From: Woeseiaceae bacterium
Lineage (GTDB): Bacteria; Pseudomonadota; Gammaproteobacteria; Steroidobacterales; Woeseiaceae
Reading direction: 5' to 3'
DNA length: 64,000 nucleotides
NCBI GenBank assembly: GCA_021773135.1
Contig: JAJFKP010000056.1
Coordinates: 62,001 to 126,000 of the forward strand
The translations under genes and the position numbers were made by a program. Positions 46,484 to 55,429 of the stretch are shown piece after piece. The notes beneath the pieces are model-generated. The model saw only the letters and a program-made list of their open reading frames with translations, was not told where the DNA came from and searched no databases. Each line of letters begins with the position of its first letter. The stretch's first letter is position 1.

Positions 46484-47512
46484 ATGAGCGTCAGCGTCAA
46501 AATCATCCTGGGATTGGTCGCAGCCTTTGGCGTTGCGATGCTCGGCATGTTTTTGCAGCTAAACCGTTTCCTGGATACCCCGATCGATATTCAAGGCACA
46601 GATACCGTGTTCGAGGTTCGTCCCGGGATGCCATTTGGACAAATCAGCAGCGCACTTGCAGAGCGGGGGATCATCGATCAACCGACGCTGTTTCGACTCT
46701 ATGCCCGCATTGTCGACAAAGCGGGCCGGGTTCATGTGGGCGAATACCCGATTGAAAACGGCATGACGCCGAAACAAATACTTGACATGTTTGTTGTTGG
46801 CGACGTCAGGCTTTACTCGTTTACGATTGTCGAGGGATGGACATTTCGCGAGCTGCTTGATGCGCTGAATAGAGACCCGATCGTCGTAAAAAGTACGGTT
46901 CACGAAGATTGGCCTGGATTGCTCGACAGCCTCGGTGCAGAAGTGAGCCATCCTGAGGGGTTGTTTCTACCCGAAACCTATCGCTTCCCAAAAGGCACCA
47001 CCGACATTGCCTTATTGCGGCAAGCCTATGAGCTGATGCAGGAGACGCTGGCGGCTGAATGGGACGCCCGCGCACCTGATTTGTCCGTCGCGAGTCCTTA
47101 TGAGGCACTGGTGCTGGCGTCAATTATTGAAAAAGAAACTGCGCTGGCATCGGAGCGCCCCCGAATTTCAGGCGTTTTTACGCGGCGTCTCGAGCAACGA
47201 ATGCGATTGCAAACGGATCCGACTGTTATTTACGGAATTGGTGAGGAATTCAATGGAAACCTTACCCGACGGGACCTGCGCACGGATACGCCTTATAACA
47301 CCTATACTCGCAGCGGATTGCCACCTACACCAATCGCGCTCCCGGGCCGGGCGGCGATCAATGCTGCATTGAATCCCGCGCCCGGCACAGAGATCTATTT
47401 CGTGGCGACGGGTCTTGGCGATGGCAGCCACAAGTTTTCGAATACCAAGGCCGAGCATGATGCCGCCGTGCAGGAATATCTTGCTCGGCAGCGCGCCGCT
47501 CGAAATCGCTAG
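46484..47512 (+). CDS. mltG: Endolytic murein transglycosylase
   Basis: A 342-residue membrane-anchored YceG-fold enzyme that cuts nascent glycan strands and so sets peptidoglycan strand length. One N-terminal helix (about 5-25) is followed by a LysM-like subdomain (PGMPFGQISSALAERGI). The catalytic glutamate is in ASIIEKETA, and RMRLQTDPTVIYG and YNTYTRSGLPPTPI are conserved. ATG 46484 is chosen; the frame extends upstream into fabF. No pabC lies between fabF and mltG, unlike E. coli. Confidence 0.94.
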   Translation: MSVSVKIILGLVAAFGVAMLGMFLQLNRFLDTPIDIQGTDTVFEVRPGMPFGQISSALAERGIIDQPTLFRLYARIVDKAGRVHVGEYPIENGMTPKQILDMFVVGDVRLYSFTIVEGWTFRELLDALNRDPIVVKSTVHEDWPGLLDSLGAEVSHPEGLFLPETYRFPKGTTDIALLRQAYELMQETLAAEWDARAPDLSVASPYEALVLASIIEKETALASERPRISGVFTRRLEQRMRLQTDPTVIYGIGEEFNGNLTRRDLRTDTPYNTYTRSGLPPTPIALPGRAAINAALNPAPGTEIYFVATGLGDGSHKFSNTKAEHDAAVQEYLARQRAARNR

Positions 47513-47527
47513 CCGGGAAGTCACGAC

Positions 47528-48160
47528 ATGCGCGGTAAATTCTTAACGGTCGAGGGCATCGAGGGGACCGGAAAGTCGACCAACATCGATTTCCTGACCG
47601 ACATAATCGAAGCGCGTGGCCACGTGGTCATGCGGACGCGCGAGCCTGGCGGGACACCAATGGCCGAAGGAATCCGGCAACTGTTGCTTGGCAATGACCA
47701 GGAACCGGTGCCGGATATTGCAGAATTGCTGCTGTTTTTCGCCAGCCGCTCTCTGCACCTGCAAAACGCGATAATTCCAGCGCTGGAGCGCGGCGAATGG
47801 GTTGTTTGCGACCGTTTCACGGACGCGAGCCGTGCTTACCAGGGCTCCGGGCGCGGGCTGGACATGGATCGCATCGAGCGCCTGGCTGAATGGGTTCAGG
47901 ACGGTGTCGAGCCTGACCTGACTGTACTTCTGGACGCCCCTGCCGAGCTTGGCCTGCAACGTGCCGCTGCACGTGGAAATGCGGATCGAATGGACAGCCA
48001 GGCCATCAGTTTCTATCAGCGTGTGCGTGCTGGCTACCTCGAACTCGCCAAGCAGCATCCGGACCGCTTCGTCGTTATCGATGCCAGCGGTACACTCGCG
48101 CAGGTCAGGGCGTCAATTGAGACCGAAATGCAGTCGCTATTTGATGATAATTCAGTTTAG
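47528..48160 (+). CDS. tmk: Thymidylate kinase
   Basis: Phosphorylates dTMP to dTDP. The 210-residue sequence has the P-loop EGIEGTGKST, the REPGGTP motif, DRFTDASRAYQG (DR(Y/F) motif) and the lid region, consistent with bacterial Tmk. 15 bases after mltG, with GGGAAG upstream. Confidence 0.96.
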   Translation: MRGKFLTVEGIEGTGKSTNIDFLTDIIEARGHVVMRTREPGGTPMAEGIRQLLLGNDQEPVPDIAELLLFFASRSLHLQNAIIPALERGEWVVCDRFTDASRAYQGSGRGLDMDRIERLAEWVQDGVEPDLTVLLDAPAELGLQRAAARGNADRMDSQAISFYQRVRAGYLELAKQHPDRFVVIDASGTLAQVRASIETEMQSLFDDNSV

Positions 48161-48187
48161 AAAAATAAAATAAATAACTGAAATATA

Positions 48188-49138
48188 ATGGATATTCCAT
48201 GGTTACATAATGTTGTAAAGGCGGCCGAGTCAAGTCAGGCTCAGGGTCGTGCTGCGCATGCCCTGATGATTTCCGGGGCCGTTGGAACCGGGAAGAGGTC
48301 CGCCGCCGCCTGGCTCGCAGGCCGGCATCTTGGTATCGGGTCGGGGGAATCGCTGCCGCAGTTCCCGCTGACAGTGCCGGAGCATGCTGATCTGCGCTGG
48401 GTAACGACGCCCGAGGACAAGCACACAATCGGTATAGAGCAGATCAGAACGCTGGTTTCTCATCTCAGCCTTACCAGTTATGCCGGCGGTGGCAAGGTGG
48501 CGGTCATCGAACCCGCCGAGGCAATGACCCACAATGCCGCGAACAGTCTGCTCAAAACGCTCGAGGAACCGTCTGGCGACTCTCTGCTTATCCTGATTGC
48601 CGATCGCCTTGGCCGGTTGCCAGCGACCATATTCAGCCGCTGCCAGCGATTGAACGTACACGTCCCGAAAGAGCAGGCGGGCCTTGCGTGGTTGCAGAAC
48701 CTGCATCCGGGCACGTCGTGGGGGGCAGTGCTGAAGGACTCCGGCTTTGCGCCGCTGGCCGCGCTAGATGCACACAAGCGACTGGACGAGACGGCGGCAA
48801 TGGCCAGTGAACTGGTTGCCGTTGCAGAGGGTCGGGCAGCGCCGCTTCCGGTTGCGGCCAAGTGGGCGAAACATGAGCCGGACTTTGTATTCAGCTGGTT
48901 CAGCCGACAGATCCAGACCTGCATACTGCGGGTTAGCGGGTGTGCGCCGGCGGGTGTTTCTGCGATCGTTGACGATTCTGTGCTGGGACGCATAGACAGG
49001 CGAAATTTGTTCTGCTATTTAGACATAATCAACAGGTTGCGCGGCCAGCCAGCTGGCTCGTTCAATGTGCAACTAACGCTGGAATGCCTGCTGATCGACT
49101 GGGCCGGAAGCCTCAAGTCGATTACAGACACTGAGTAA
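48188..49138 (+). CDS. holB: DNA polymerase III subunit delta' lacking the zinc module
   Basis: Clamp-loader subunit (316 residues). P-loop-like SGAVGTGKRSAAAWLAG lies at about 29-45; IGIEQIRTL, NAANSLLKTLEEPS and the SRCQRLNVHVP sensor motif identify delta'. In most delta' proteins four cysteines form a zinc finger just after the P-loop. Here that segment (about 46-70, HLGIGSGESLPQFPLTVPEHAD) contains none, so the zinc module seems lost. AT-rich spacer and no Shine-Dalgarno before ATG 48188. Position between tmk and pilZ supports the call. Confidence 0.9.
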   Translation: MDIPWLHNVVKAAESSQAQGRAAHALMISGAVGTGKRSAAAWLAGRHLGIGSGESLPQFPLTVPEHADLRWVTTPEDKHTIGIEQIRTLVSHLSLTSYAGGGKVAVIEPAEAMTHNAANSLLKTLEEPSGDSLLILIADRLGRLPATIFSRCQRLNVHVPKEQAGLAWLQNLHPGTSWGAVLKDSGFAPLAALDAHKRLDETAAMASELVAVAEGRAAPLPVAAKWAKHEPDFVFSWFSRQIQTCILRVSGCAPAGVSAIVDDSVLGRIDRRNLFCYLDIINRLRGQPAGSFNVQLTLECLLIDWAGSLKSITDTE

Positions 49139-49144
49139 GCAAAA

Positions 49145-49483
49145 ATGAGCAAACCTGGATTACTGACACTGACGATCAAGGACAAGAGCGCACTGTATCT
49201 TGCCTACATGCCATACGTGATCAATGGTGGGCTGTTTATCCCAACCAACAGCTCCTATCGACTCGGCGACGAAGTATTCATGCTCCTGAACCTGATGGGA
49301 GAAGAAGAGAAAATTCCGGTGGCAGGAACGGTGATCTGGATGACGCCGAAGGGCGCCCAGGGAAAACGAACGGCGGGAATTGGCGTACAGTTCAGCGACC
49401 AGGATCAGGGCAACACCCAGAAAAAAATCGAGAATTACCTGGCGGGTGCTTTGGGCGGAGATAAACCGACACATACAATGTAG
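49145..49483 (+). CDS. pilZ: PilZ-domain protein
   Basis: A 112-residue single-domain PilZ protein of the type IV pilus class (GGLFIPTNSSYRLGDEVFMLLNLM, VAGTVIWMTPKGAQGKRTAGIGVQF). This class lacks the RxxxR c-di-GMP motif, as here, and acts with PilB and FimX in twitching systems. It is six bases after holB, the usual neighbourhood; tatD, often next, is missing. The following 270 bp hold no gene I can support. Confidence 0.9.
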   Translation: MSKPGLLTLTIKDKSALYLAYMPYVINGGLFIPTNSSYRLGDEVFMLLNLMGEEEKIPVAGTVIWMTPKGAQGKRTAGIGVQFSDQDQGNTQKKIENYLAGALGGDKPTHTM

Positions 49484-49757
49484 GGTTAGTCCTTCCCGGA
49501 GACATCGCGACTATCGATATCGTTCAAATTGCCACCACAGCAGAAGTACAAACGCTTTTGTGGCGCAAGCAGCAGCGCAAATTTGAGAATATCCGCTTGA
49601 GACCCTCTCCCCGACCGAAAATTTCATGCTGACCAGTGCGAGAGAATTGGAGACCGGCATCATGTCGAGGGATCGATACATTCAGTTTGCACCGATAAGT
49701 CCAGAAAATTTATTGCACACGACAGAACGTCAAATGACGTCAGTTCGACACGGGCTT

Positions 49758-50801
49758 TCAGTTGGCGTTGATGCCACCCCGCAGCACAAACGCATTGTAA
49801 CCACGCTCACTTAATATATAAGCGCCCGCTGAACTCCTGCGGCCGGTATCGCAACACACAACATAATTCTTGTTTCTGTCCAGCGTGTTAATTTTAAGCC
49901 TGATGAAATAGAGCGGTATATTGATCGCATTATCTTTGTGATGATTCTCGAACTCACTGGGGAGGCGAACATCAAGCCACTCTCCGCCCTCGGCAATGAT
50001 TTTGTCGGCTTCGGCAGGTGTCACCCAGTCCAACATAGGTTCGTTCAGCAAGCGATTGAAATCGTCCTTGCCCAGCCGCATAACAGATCCGTCGGCAGTC
50101 ATGGTTACAGTCGCATTACGTTTGGCATCGGAAATGAGCGCTTCTTCGCCGAAGGTATCGCCAACATCAAGCTCTGCAAGCTTTATGCCTTCTTTGTTCA
50201 ACGGCGTCTCGCGAGTGACCAGGCACTTGCCGCGTGTCAGTACGTAGAAATAGTCGCCCTCGGAGCCTTGTTTCAGGACCACATCGCCAGACTTGTAGTT
50301 GATCTGCTGCATGCGCATGAAGATCGCCTGGATATTGGCTGGCGGAATTTTGTGGAATGCTTTTGCCTGTAACAGCATGGTCATCCAGTCGTCCCCGCCT
50401 ACGTTCTCTGATTTACCCTGTAGTTCGGAGACTTCGTAAGACCCGGTTTGGTCCCACGTCAGCATGACATCCAGCAAGTCGCTGTCTATAGACAGGTATT
50501 GAACTCGGTCATGCGCTCGCGCCGTAAAGCGCCGTGGATAGTGCGGAGAAACCGGGTTGCGTGCGCTGTCGGTACCACCCTCGACGACCTGGGCGATATT
50601 GCCGTCATCAATCAACTCCAGTGCGCCGGAGATGATGTAAATCGTCCTTTTTTCGGTGTCGCCTTCCTTGAACAGGATTTGTTGTGGCGACAGCTCACTG
50701 ATCCGCACCTTTTTCGAAAGGGCGGCCAGATTGTCCCGTTTCAATCCATCTAACGGAGAGAAGGACTTGAGCAGATCAATGTCTAGCTGCTCAGCACTCA
50801 T
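49758..50801 (-). CDS. Tandem cyclic-nucleotide-binding domains fused to rhodanese
   Basis: A 347-residue cytoplasmic protein. The first cNMP-like domain (about 10-125) is degenerate. The second (about 140-255) keeps a phosphate-binding cassette FGEEALISDAKRNAT with R228, so it may bind cAMP or cGMP. A rhodanese domain (about 258-347) has the loop CCDTGRRS, with C317 in the active-site position. There is no DNA-binding domain, so it is not a Crp-type regulator. It may couple nucleotide binding to sulfur transfer or act as a sensor. It stands alone. Confidence 0.85.
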   Translation of the reverse strand: MSAEQLDIDLLKSFSPLDGLKRDNLAALSKKVRISELSPQQILFKEGDTEKRTIYIISGALELIDDGNIAQVVEGGTDSARNPVSPHYPRRFTARAHDRVQYLSIDSDLLDVMLTWDQTGSYEVSELQGKSENVGGDDWMTMLLQAKAFHKIPPANIQAIFMRMQQINYKSGDVVLKQGSEGDYFYVLTRGKCLVTRETPLNKEGIKLAELDVGDTFGEEALISDAKRNATVTMTADGSVMRLGKDDFNRLLNEPMLDWVTPAEADKIIAEGGEWLDVRLPSEFENHHKDNAINIPLYFIRLKINTLDRNKNYVVCCDTGRRSSAGAYILSERGYNAFVLRGGINAN

Positions 50802-50968
50802 TATTCATCCTGTTTTCGCTCAATCGGTGGCCGCTGCAAACGGTCCCTGGGGTGCCTGCAATCACGCATAAGCCCTTATTCTAACTTCAATTTGTTATGT
50901 TTCGATACCGCTGTGCCGCGCTATCGTGAAGCGGCGCACAGTTTATCAGCATAGCGCCGTCACAACAG

Positions 50969-53014
50969 TCATTCTTTGACTGCAAACGCGTCCCACCCGG
51001 CATGCGGCCGAAAACGTTCTCCAAACTCGGCCGCGAGATGATCGAGCGCCTCGGTAATGTTGTCGATGCCGCGCTCGCGGGCGTATTGCAGTGGGCCGCC
51101 CCGGAATGGCGCGAAACCCGTGCCGAAGATTACGCCGGCGTCCAGCAAATCCGCCTCGGTGACGACTCGTTCAGACAGGCAGGCTACCGCCTCATTGACC
51201 ATGGGAAGGATTAGCCGGTCTATTAATTCTGCTGCCGGTTTTGCATTATCCGAGGGCGGTTTGACGACTTTGCCATTTTCCCAGCGGTAGAAGCCCTGGC
51301 CCGACTTTCGCCCAAGGTGTTTCTTTTCCACCATTTCAGCCAGTGTGCCCGGTACCTCGCGGTCGAATGCCGTTCCAAGTACCTTCGAAACATGCAGCGC
51401 AACGTCCAGGCCCACGCTATCGATGAGCTCTATTGGACCCATCGGCATTCCGAACGCTTCCGCGGCGCTATCGATCGACGTAAGCGCTACGCCGGACTCA
51501 GCAAGGTACATGGCTTCCGCCATATACGGCCCAAGGATGCGGTTGACGACGAAACCCGGTGAGCTGGCGCATTCGAGCGGAAATTTTCCGATCCCCTTGA
51601 CGAAACCGAAACCCGCGTCCAGTACCTTCTGCTGGGTATCCTCGCAGCGAACGATTTCAACCAGCGGCAGTTTTGCGACCGGATTGAAAAAGTGAATGCC
51701 GATGAATCTGTCTGGATCGCGCAGGACTGTGCGCAGCTCTTCGAGGCGGATACTGGAGGTATTGGTTGCCAGAATTGCATCGGACTTCATCGTGGCCTGG
51801 ATCTTCTCGTACAGCGATTGTTTCGCCTCCAGGTTTTCGTATATTGCCTCGATTATCAGGTCTGCCTCGGCAACGCCATCACCTGCAACATCGCCTTTGA
51901 GCCGAGCGCCGACGGCCGCACGTTCCTGCGGTTTGCGAACACGTTTGTCAAAAAGTTTCGCGGCGCGTTCCAGGGCGGGCGTAATGTATTTTTCAGCGCG
52001 ATCCTGAAGGGTAACCTGCAAGCCGCGCAATGCGCACCAGGCGGCTATGTCACCACCCATCACACCAGCGCCGACGACATGCACCTTCTGTATTTTCTCT
52101 TTCGGTTTGTTTCCCTGTGCTTTGAGGCGGTTCTGCAAAAAGAACACCCGCACAAGATTCCTCGAAGTGGGGCCGATCATCAGCTCGGCAAACGACCTTG
52201 CCTCTGCTTCGTAGACATCGTTTCCGGTTGCGCCGTAGCGACTCCACAAATCTATCATCGCGTAAGGTGCCGGATAATGTTCCTTGCGCGCCCTTCCGGA
52301 AACCTGTGCGGTCAATGTGCGAACAATAAAGGGTCGAACAACGCCAAGATTCAGGAGCCTGTCCAGGAGCGGTGCAGTCGCTTTAGGCTTGCCGGATGTC
52401 AGCAGACTGACCGCCGCATCGCGCCATTTCTCGGCGGTTGATATTTCGTCGATAAAGCCTTGGCGAAGCGCTTTATCTACCCGAATGGGTTTTCCGGTCA
52501 GCATGAGTTGCATGGCATTTCGTACGCCGGCCATGTTGACCGACCGCACCGTCCCACCGAAGCCTGGATGCAGACCCAGCTGAACCTCCGGCAAGCCTAT
52601 AATGGCCTTGTCATTCTCCAGTGCGAGTCGATACTTGCAGGCCAGCGCCAGTTCAAAGCCACCGCCCAGGCAAAAACCGTTGATGGCGGCTACCGTAGGG
52701 CAGGGCAGCGCCTCAAGTCGGTTGAACAGCTGCTGCCCTAATCTGATCAGGTCAAAGGCCTCGTCTGCAGACTCGATCGTCGTAAACTCATTGATATCGG
52801 CGCCCATCACGAAGCCACTGGATTTGCCCGAGTAAATGACTATGCCCTTAGGCACATTGCTTTCAAAGCCAAACAGTAATGTGTCAAATTCGCGAAGGAC
52901 GGATTCGGACAATACGTTGGCGCTGCTCTCGGGCTTGTCGAGGCACAGCCAGATGACGTTGTTATCGTCAGTTTCATGATGCCAGTTGTTTGTTGGTTTT
53001 TGGTCTTCTGTCAT
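50969..53014 (-). CDS. FadJ-like multifunctional beta-oxidation protein
   Basis: A 681-residue two-part enzyme: enoyl-CoA hydratase/isomerase (about 1-200: FVMGADINEF and INGFCLGGGFELALAC oxyanion motifs, GLPEVQLGLHPGFGGT catalytic glutamates), then 3-hydroxyacyl-CoA dehydrogenase (about 310-660: VVGAGVMGGDIAAWCA Rossmann motif, ATNTSS, GIHFFNPV with the catalytic His). It hydrates and oxidises enoyl-CoA in fatty-acid degradation. No thiolase partner is adjacent. The start overlaps the EEP-family gene by four bases. FadB and FadJ cannot be told apart here with certainty, hence no symbol. Confidence 0.9.
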   Translation of the reverse strand: MTEDQKPTNNWHHETDDNNVIWLCLDKPESSANVLSESVLREFDTLLFGFESNVPKGIVIYSGKSSGFVMGADINEFTTIESADEAFDLIRLGQQLFNRLEALPCPTVAAINGFCLGGGFELALACKYRLALENDKAIIGLPEVQLGLHPGFGGTVRSVNMAGVRNAMQLMLTGKPIRVDKALRQGFIDEISTAEKWRDAAVSLLTSGKPKATAPLLDRLLNLGVVRPFIVRTLTAQVSGRARKEHYPAPYAMIDLWSRYGATGNDVYEAEARSFAELMIGPTSRNLVRVFFLQNRLKAQGNKPKEKIQKVHVVGAGVMGGDIAAWCALRGLQVTLQDRAEKYITPALERAAKLFDKRVRKPQERAAVGARLKGDVAGDGVAEADLIIEAIYENLEAKQSLYEKIQATMKSDAILATNTSSIRLEELRTVLRDPDRFIGIHFFNPVAKLPLVEIVRCEDTQQKVLDAGFGFVKGIGKFPLECASSPGFVVNRILGPYMAEAMYLAESGVALTSIDSAAEAFGMPMGPIELIDSVGLDVALHVSKVLGTAFDREVPGTLAEMVEKKHLGRKSGQGFYRWENGKVVKPPSDNAKPAAELIDRLILPMVNEAVACLSERVVTEADLLDAGVIFGTGFAPFRGGPLQYARERGIDNITEALDHLAAEFGERFRPHAGWDAFAVKE

Positions 53015-53754
53015 TGCCGTTGGTCTAGTTCAAAATCGCATATAAGAGGAAGGTGATCCGAGTGCCGGACCTGGGGTATTTCGAAATGAGTTACAGTGAT
53101 GCCGTCCTGATAGAGAACGAAATCGAGTTCTTTGCGCGGCGCGCGGCTTGGGTACGACGGTTGACTTGTGACATTGGCGCTGCGTAAACCGGCGGCGCGC
53201 ATGAAGAGGTATATTTCATTCTCGCCCCAGAACGTATTGAAGTCGCCGGCGACCATAACGGGTTTCTCTCGCAGTTCGATCAGATCGTAAAGTTTGCGCA
53301 GCTGCAGGTGCCTGTGCCGGTACTTCAGTGAAAGGTGCACAAGGAAAACCGCAAAGTCGTCCATCTCGAGTTCGATTATCAGTCGTTTGATGCCAGTGTC
53401 AAAATAGTGGAATGTTTCGCCATGCACCCGCGGTGCAGCCAGAAACGCATTGCCCTGCTTGCGAATGATTGGCAATAGCTGATTCAGCGACTTGGCTCCG
53501 TACTTTGTTTCGTAGGACGAATTCATACCCAGTTCGGCTGCTATCGTCTCCGCCTGATTAACGTTCCTGCTGCGGATTGAACCGGTGTCGACCTCTATCA
53601 GGCCAACAATGTCCGGATCGGCGGATTTAATAAACTTGACGATATCGGGCAGCACATTCTGGTTGCCCAGGATATACCCGGCTCCCGGAAGCGGCATGTG
53701 CATAGAGGCGCCGGCGCCAACGCCATAACGGATGTTGTACAGGAGTAGTCTCAT
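53011..53754 (-). CDS. Endonuclease/exonuclease/phosphatase family protein
   Basis: A 247-residue EEP-fold phosphodiesterase. Motifs: LLYNIRYGVG (metal ligand), DIVGLIEVDTGS (catalytic Glu), FLVHLSLKYRH, MVAGDFNTFWG (Asp/Asn) and the final HSDHLPLICDFEL. The family spans DNases, sphingomyelinase-like and phosphoinositide phosphatases, and the substrate cannot be assigned. Coupled to the FadJ-like gene by overlap, and divergent from the TIR-like gene. Cytoplasmic, as no signal peptide is seen. Confidence 0.87.
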   Translation of the reverse strand: MRLLLYNIRYGVGAGASMHMPLPGAGYILGNQNVLPDIVKFIKSADPDIVGLIEVDTGSIRSRNVNQAETIAAELGMNSSYETKYGAKSLNQLLPIIRKQGNAFLAAPRVHGETFHYFDTGIKRLIIELEMDDFAVFLVHLSLKYRHRHLQLRKLYDLIELREKPVMVAGDFNTFWGENEIYLFMRAAGLRSANVTSQPSYPSRAPRKELDFVLYQDGITVTHFEIPQVRHSDHLPLICDFELDQRQ

Positions 53755-53807
53755 GATCGGGGGCTAAGATACACTAGTGGCTCACAGGATGGCAGACGGA
53801 GGATCTT

Positions 53808-54263
53808 GTGTCAGAGAACGACCCTATAAGGGTATATGTGACCCACACATTCCAGGAGAGTGACGACTACCTGCGCGTATTCGAGTTTCTCGAAAGTATG
53901 GAGCGTTTCTTCTATCTCAACTGCAGCAAGCCGGAAAACATGCCGGGTGACGGTGGCCTGGAGGCAATAAAGGATGAGCTGATCAGTCAAATCAAAGAAT
54001 GTGAGGCGGTCATTGTACTGGCTTCACAATATATGGAACAGAATGATCTGACCCGCTATCAAATGGATGTCGCGGATGCGAACAGAAAGCCTATGATTGC
54101 CATCAGGCCTTTCGGCGGCATGGTGGAATCGCCGCCGGACCTGGTCGAGCGCGTCGCCGAGCATATCGAGTGGAATGAGCGCGAAATGGTCGATTCACTC
54201 AAGCGGCAAGCCAGGTACGAAGACACCGCACGTTGGGAGACGATCGAGTTTACGCTTGATTGA
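53808..54263 (+). CDS. TIR-like (MTH538/ThsB-like) domain protein
   Basis: A 151-residue single-domain protein with a flavodoxin/TIR-like pattern: strand RVYVTHTF (8-15), helix, AIKDELISQIKECEAVIVLAS (53-73), and RYQMDVADANRKPMIAIRPFG (83-103). This is the style of the DUF1863/ThsB-like family, some of which make cyclic ADP-ribose-type signals in Thoeris defence. The acidic residue that usually follows the aromatic in this helix is Gln85 here, so NAD cleavage is doubtful. No ThsA or other defence gene is near. The start is GTG 53808 with GGAGG upstream. Co-directional with glycerophosphodiesterase. Confidence 0.65.
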   Translation: MSENDPIRVYVTHTFQESDDYLRVFEFLESMERFFYLNCSKPENMPGDGGLEAIKDELISQIKECEAVIVLASQYMEQNDLTRYQMDVADANRKPMIAIRPFGGMVESPPDLVERVAEHIEWNEREMVDSLKRQARYEDTARWETIEFTLD

Positions 54264-54277
54264 GAGGTACGAAATTA

Positions 54278-55228
54278 ATGGCTGATCGATCAACCCTGGT
54301 CATTGCGCACCGCGGCGCCTGCGGCTACTTGCCGGAGCATACGCTGGAGGCCAAAGCATATGCGCATGCGCTTGGTGCCGATTATATTGAGCAGGACATT
54401 GTCGCCACGCGAGATGATGAACTGATCGTCATGCACGACATTCACCTTGATCGCGTTACCAATGTAGCGGATCGATTCCCGGACAGGAGCAGGGAAGACG
54501 GCCGGTTCTACGTCCGTGATTTCGATCTTGAGGAAATCAAGTCTCTGGTGGCGTGGGAGCGCCGCAGGGCCGATGGCGTTGCAGCTGTCTTCCCCAATCG
54601 TTTCCCCACCGGTTTGGGCACATTTCGAGTCCCGACCTTGCGAGAGGAAATAAAATTCATCCAGGGGCTGAATCGCTCGACCGGCCGAGAGGTTGGCATC
54701 TATCCTGAAATAAAGCGGCCACAATGGCATCGGGATGAAGGTCTGGATATCAGTCAACAGGTCGTGCAGCTCCTGGACGATCTGGGCTATAGGACGAAAA
54801 ACGACCCCTGTTTTCTGCAGTGCTTTGACGCAGCAGAGGTGCGTCGTATCAGGCAGGAGCTGGGCTGCCAACTCAAGATGGTGCAATTGATCGGTGAAAA
54901 CACCTGGGGGGAGTCGCCTACAGATTACGACGAATTGATCAAACCGGCGGCATTGAAGGAGCTGGGGGCCATTGTCGACGGCATCGGGCCGTCACTAGGT
55001 CACCTGGTGACCTTGAGCGAAATTGACGGGAGTCCGGTTTCACTCGGTCTGGTTTCTGCCGCGCACACAGTCGGACTGGCGGTGCATGCCTATACATTCC
55101 GGGCAGATCAATTAGCGCCCGGATTCGATACGATGCAGCAAATGGTGAGTTGGTTTATCGACGAGCTGCACCTGGACGGGATTTTCACGGATTTTCCAGA
55201 CCAGGCAATCGAGGCAATTAACAGTTAG
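54278..55228 (+). CDS. Glycerophosphodiester phosphodiesterase
   Basis: Cleaves glycerophosphodiesters to glycerol-3-phosphate and an alcohol. The 316-residue TIM barrel has AHRGACGYLPEHT and VMHDIHLDRVTNV (catalytic His, metal ligands), PEIKRP, and the C-terminal HAYTFRADQL. An insert and the length resemble periplasmic GlpQ, but no signal peptide is present from ATG 54278 (AGAGG about ten bases upstream), so it is probably cytoplasmic. A TTG start at 54260 would not add one. Follows the TIR-like gene by 14 bases. Confidence 0.92.
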   Translation: MADRSTLVIAHRGACGYLPEHTLEAKAYAHALGADYIEQDIVATRDDELIVMHDIHLDRVTNVADRFPDRSREDGRFYVRDFDLEEIKSLVAWERRRADGVAAVFPNRFPTGLGTFRVPTLREEIKFIQGLNRSTGREVGIYPEIKRPQWHRDEGLDISQQVVQLLDDLGYRTKNDPCFLQCFDAAEVRRIRQELGCQLKMVQLIGENTWGESPTDYDELIKPAALKELGAIVDGIGPSLGHLVTLSEIDGSPVSLGLVSAAHTVGLAVHAYTFRADQLAPGFDTMQQMVSWFIDELHLDGIFTDFPDQAIEAINS

Positions 55229-55330
55229 ATCATAGGATTAAAATATACATTAAAAAAAACCTATAACTATATAATTTTTAAATAAAAAATAAGAAAAAAT
55301 TTCCTATTTCTTCTTACCATGAGTTGCGAA
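55229..55330. other. A+T-rich island
   Basis: About 100 bp of very high A+T, including long A and T runs and a TATAAT at 55270-55275, in a mid-50s GC background. No gene. It probably holds the promoter for the next gene and is a candidate binding site for nucleoid proteins. Confidence 0.5.
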
Positions 55331-55429
55331 CGCTTTACCAGTCACAATTCGGTATTGAGAACCCTGTCCTTTAATCAGCCGTAAAAGTGCCTAACCTACG
55401 CTGTTGCCAGCACCCAAAAGGATCCGGCA

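Noticed and set aside
51692-52441. 249-codon plus-strand frame
   Set aside because: Antisense to the FadJ-like gene; cysteine- and arginine-rich shadow translation.
53808-54263. Thoeris defence system
   Set aside because: Only a ThsB-like protein is present; no ThsA or other effector lies nearby and the putative catalytic residue is Gln.
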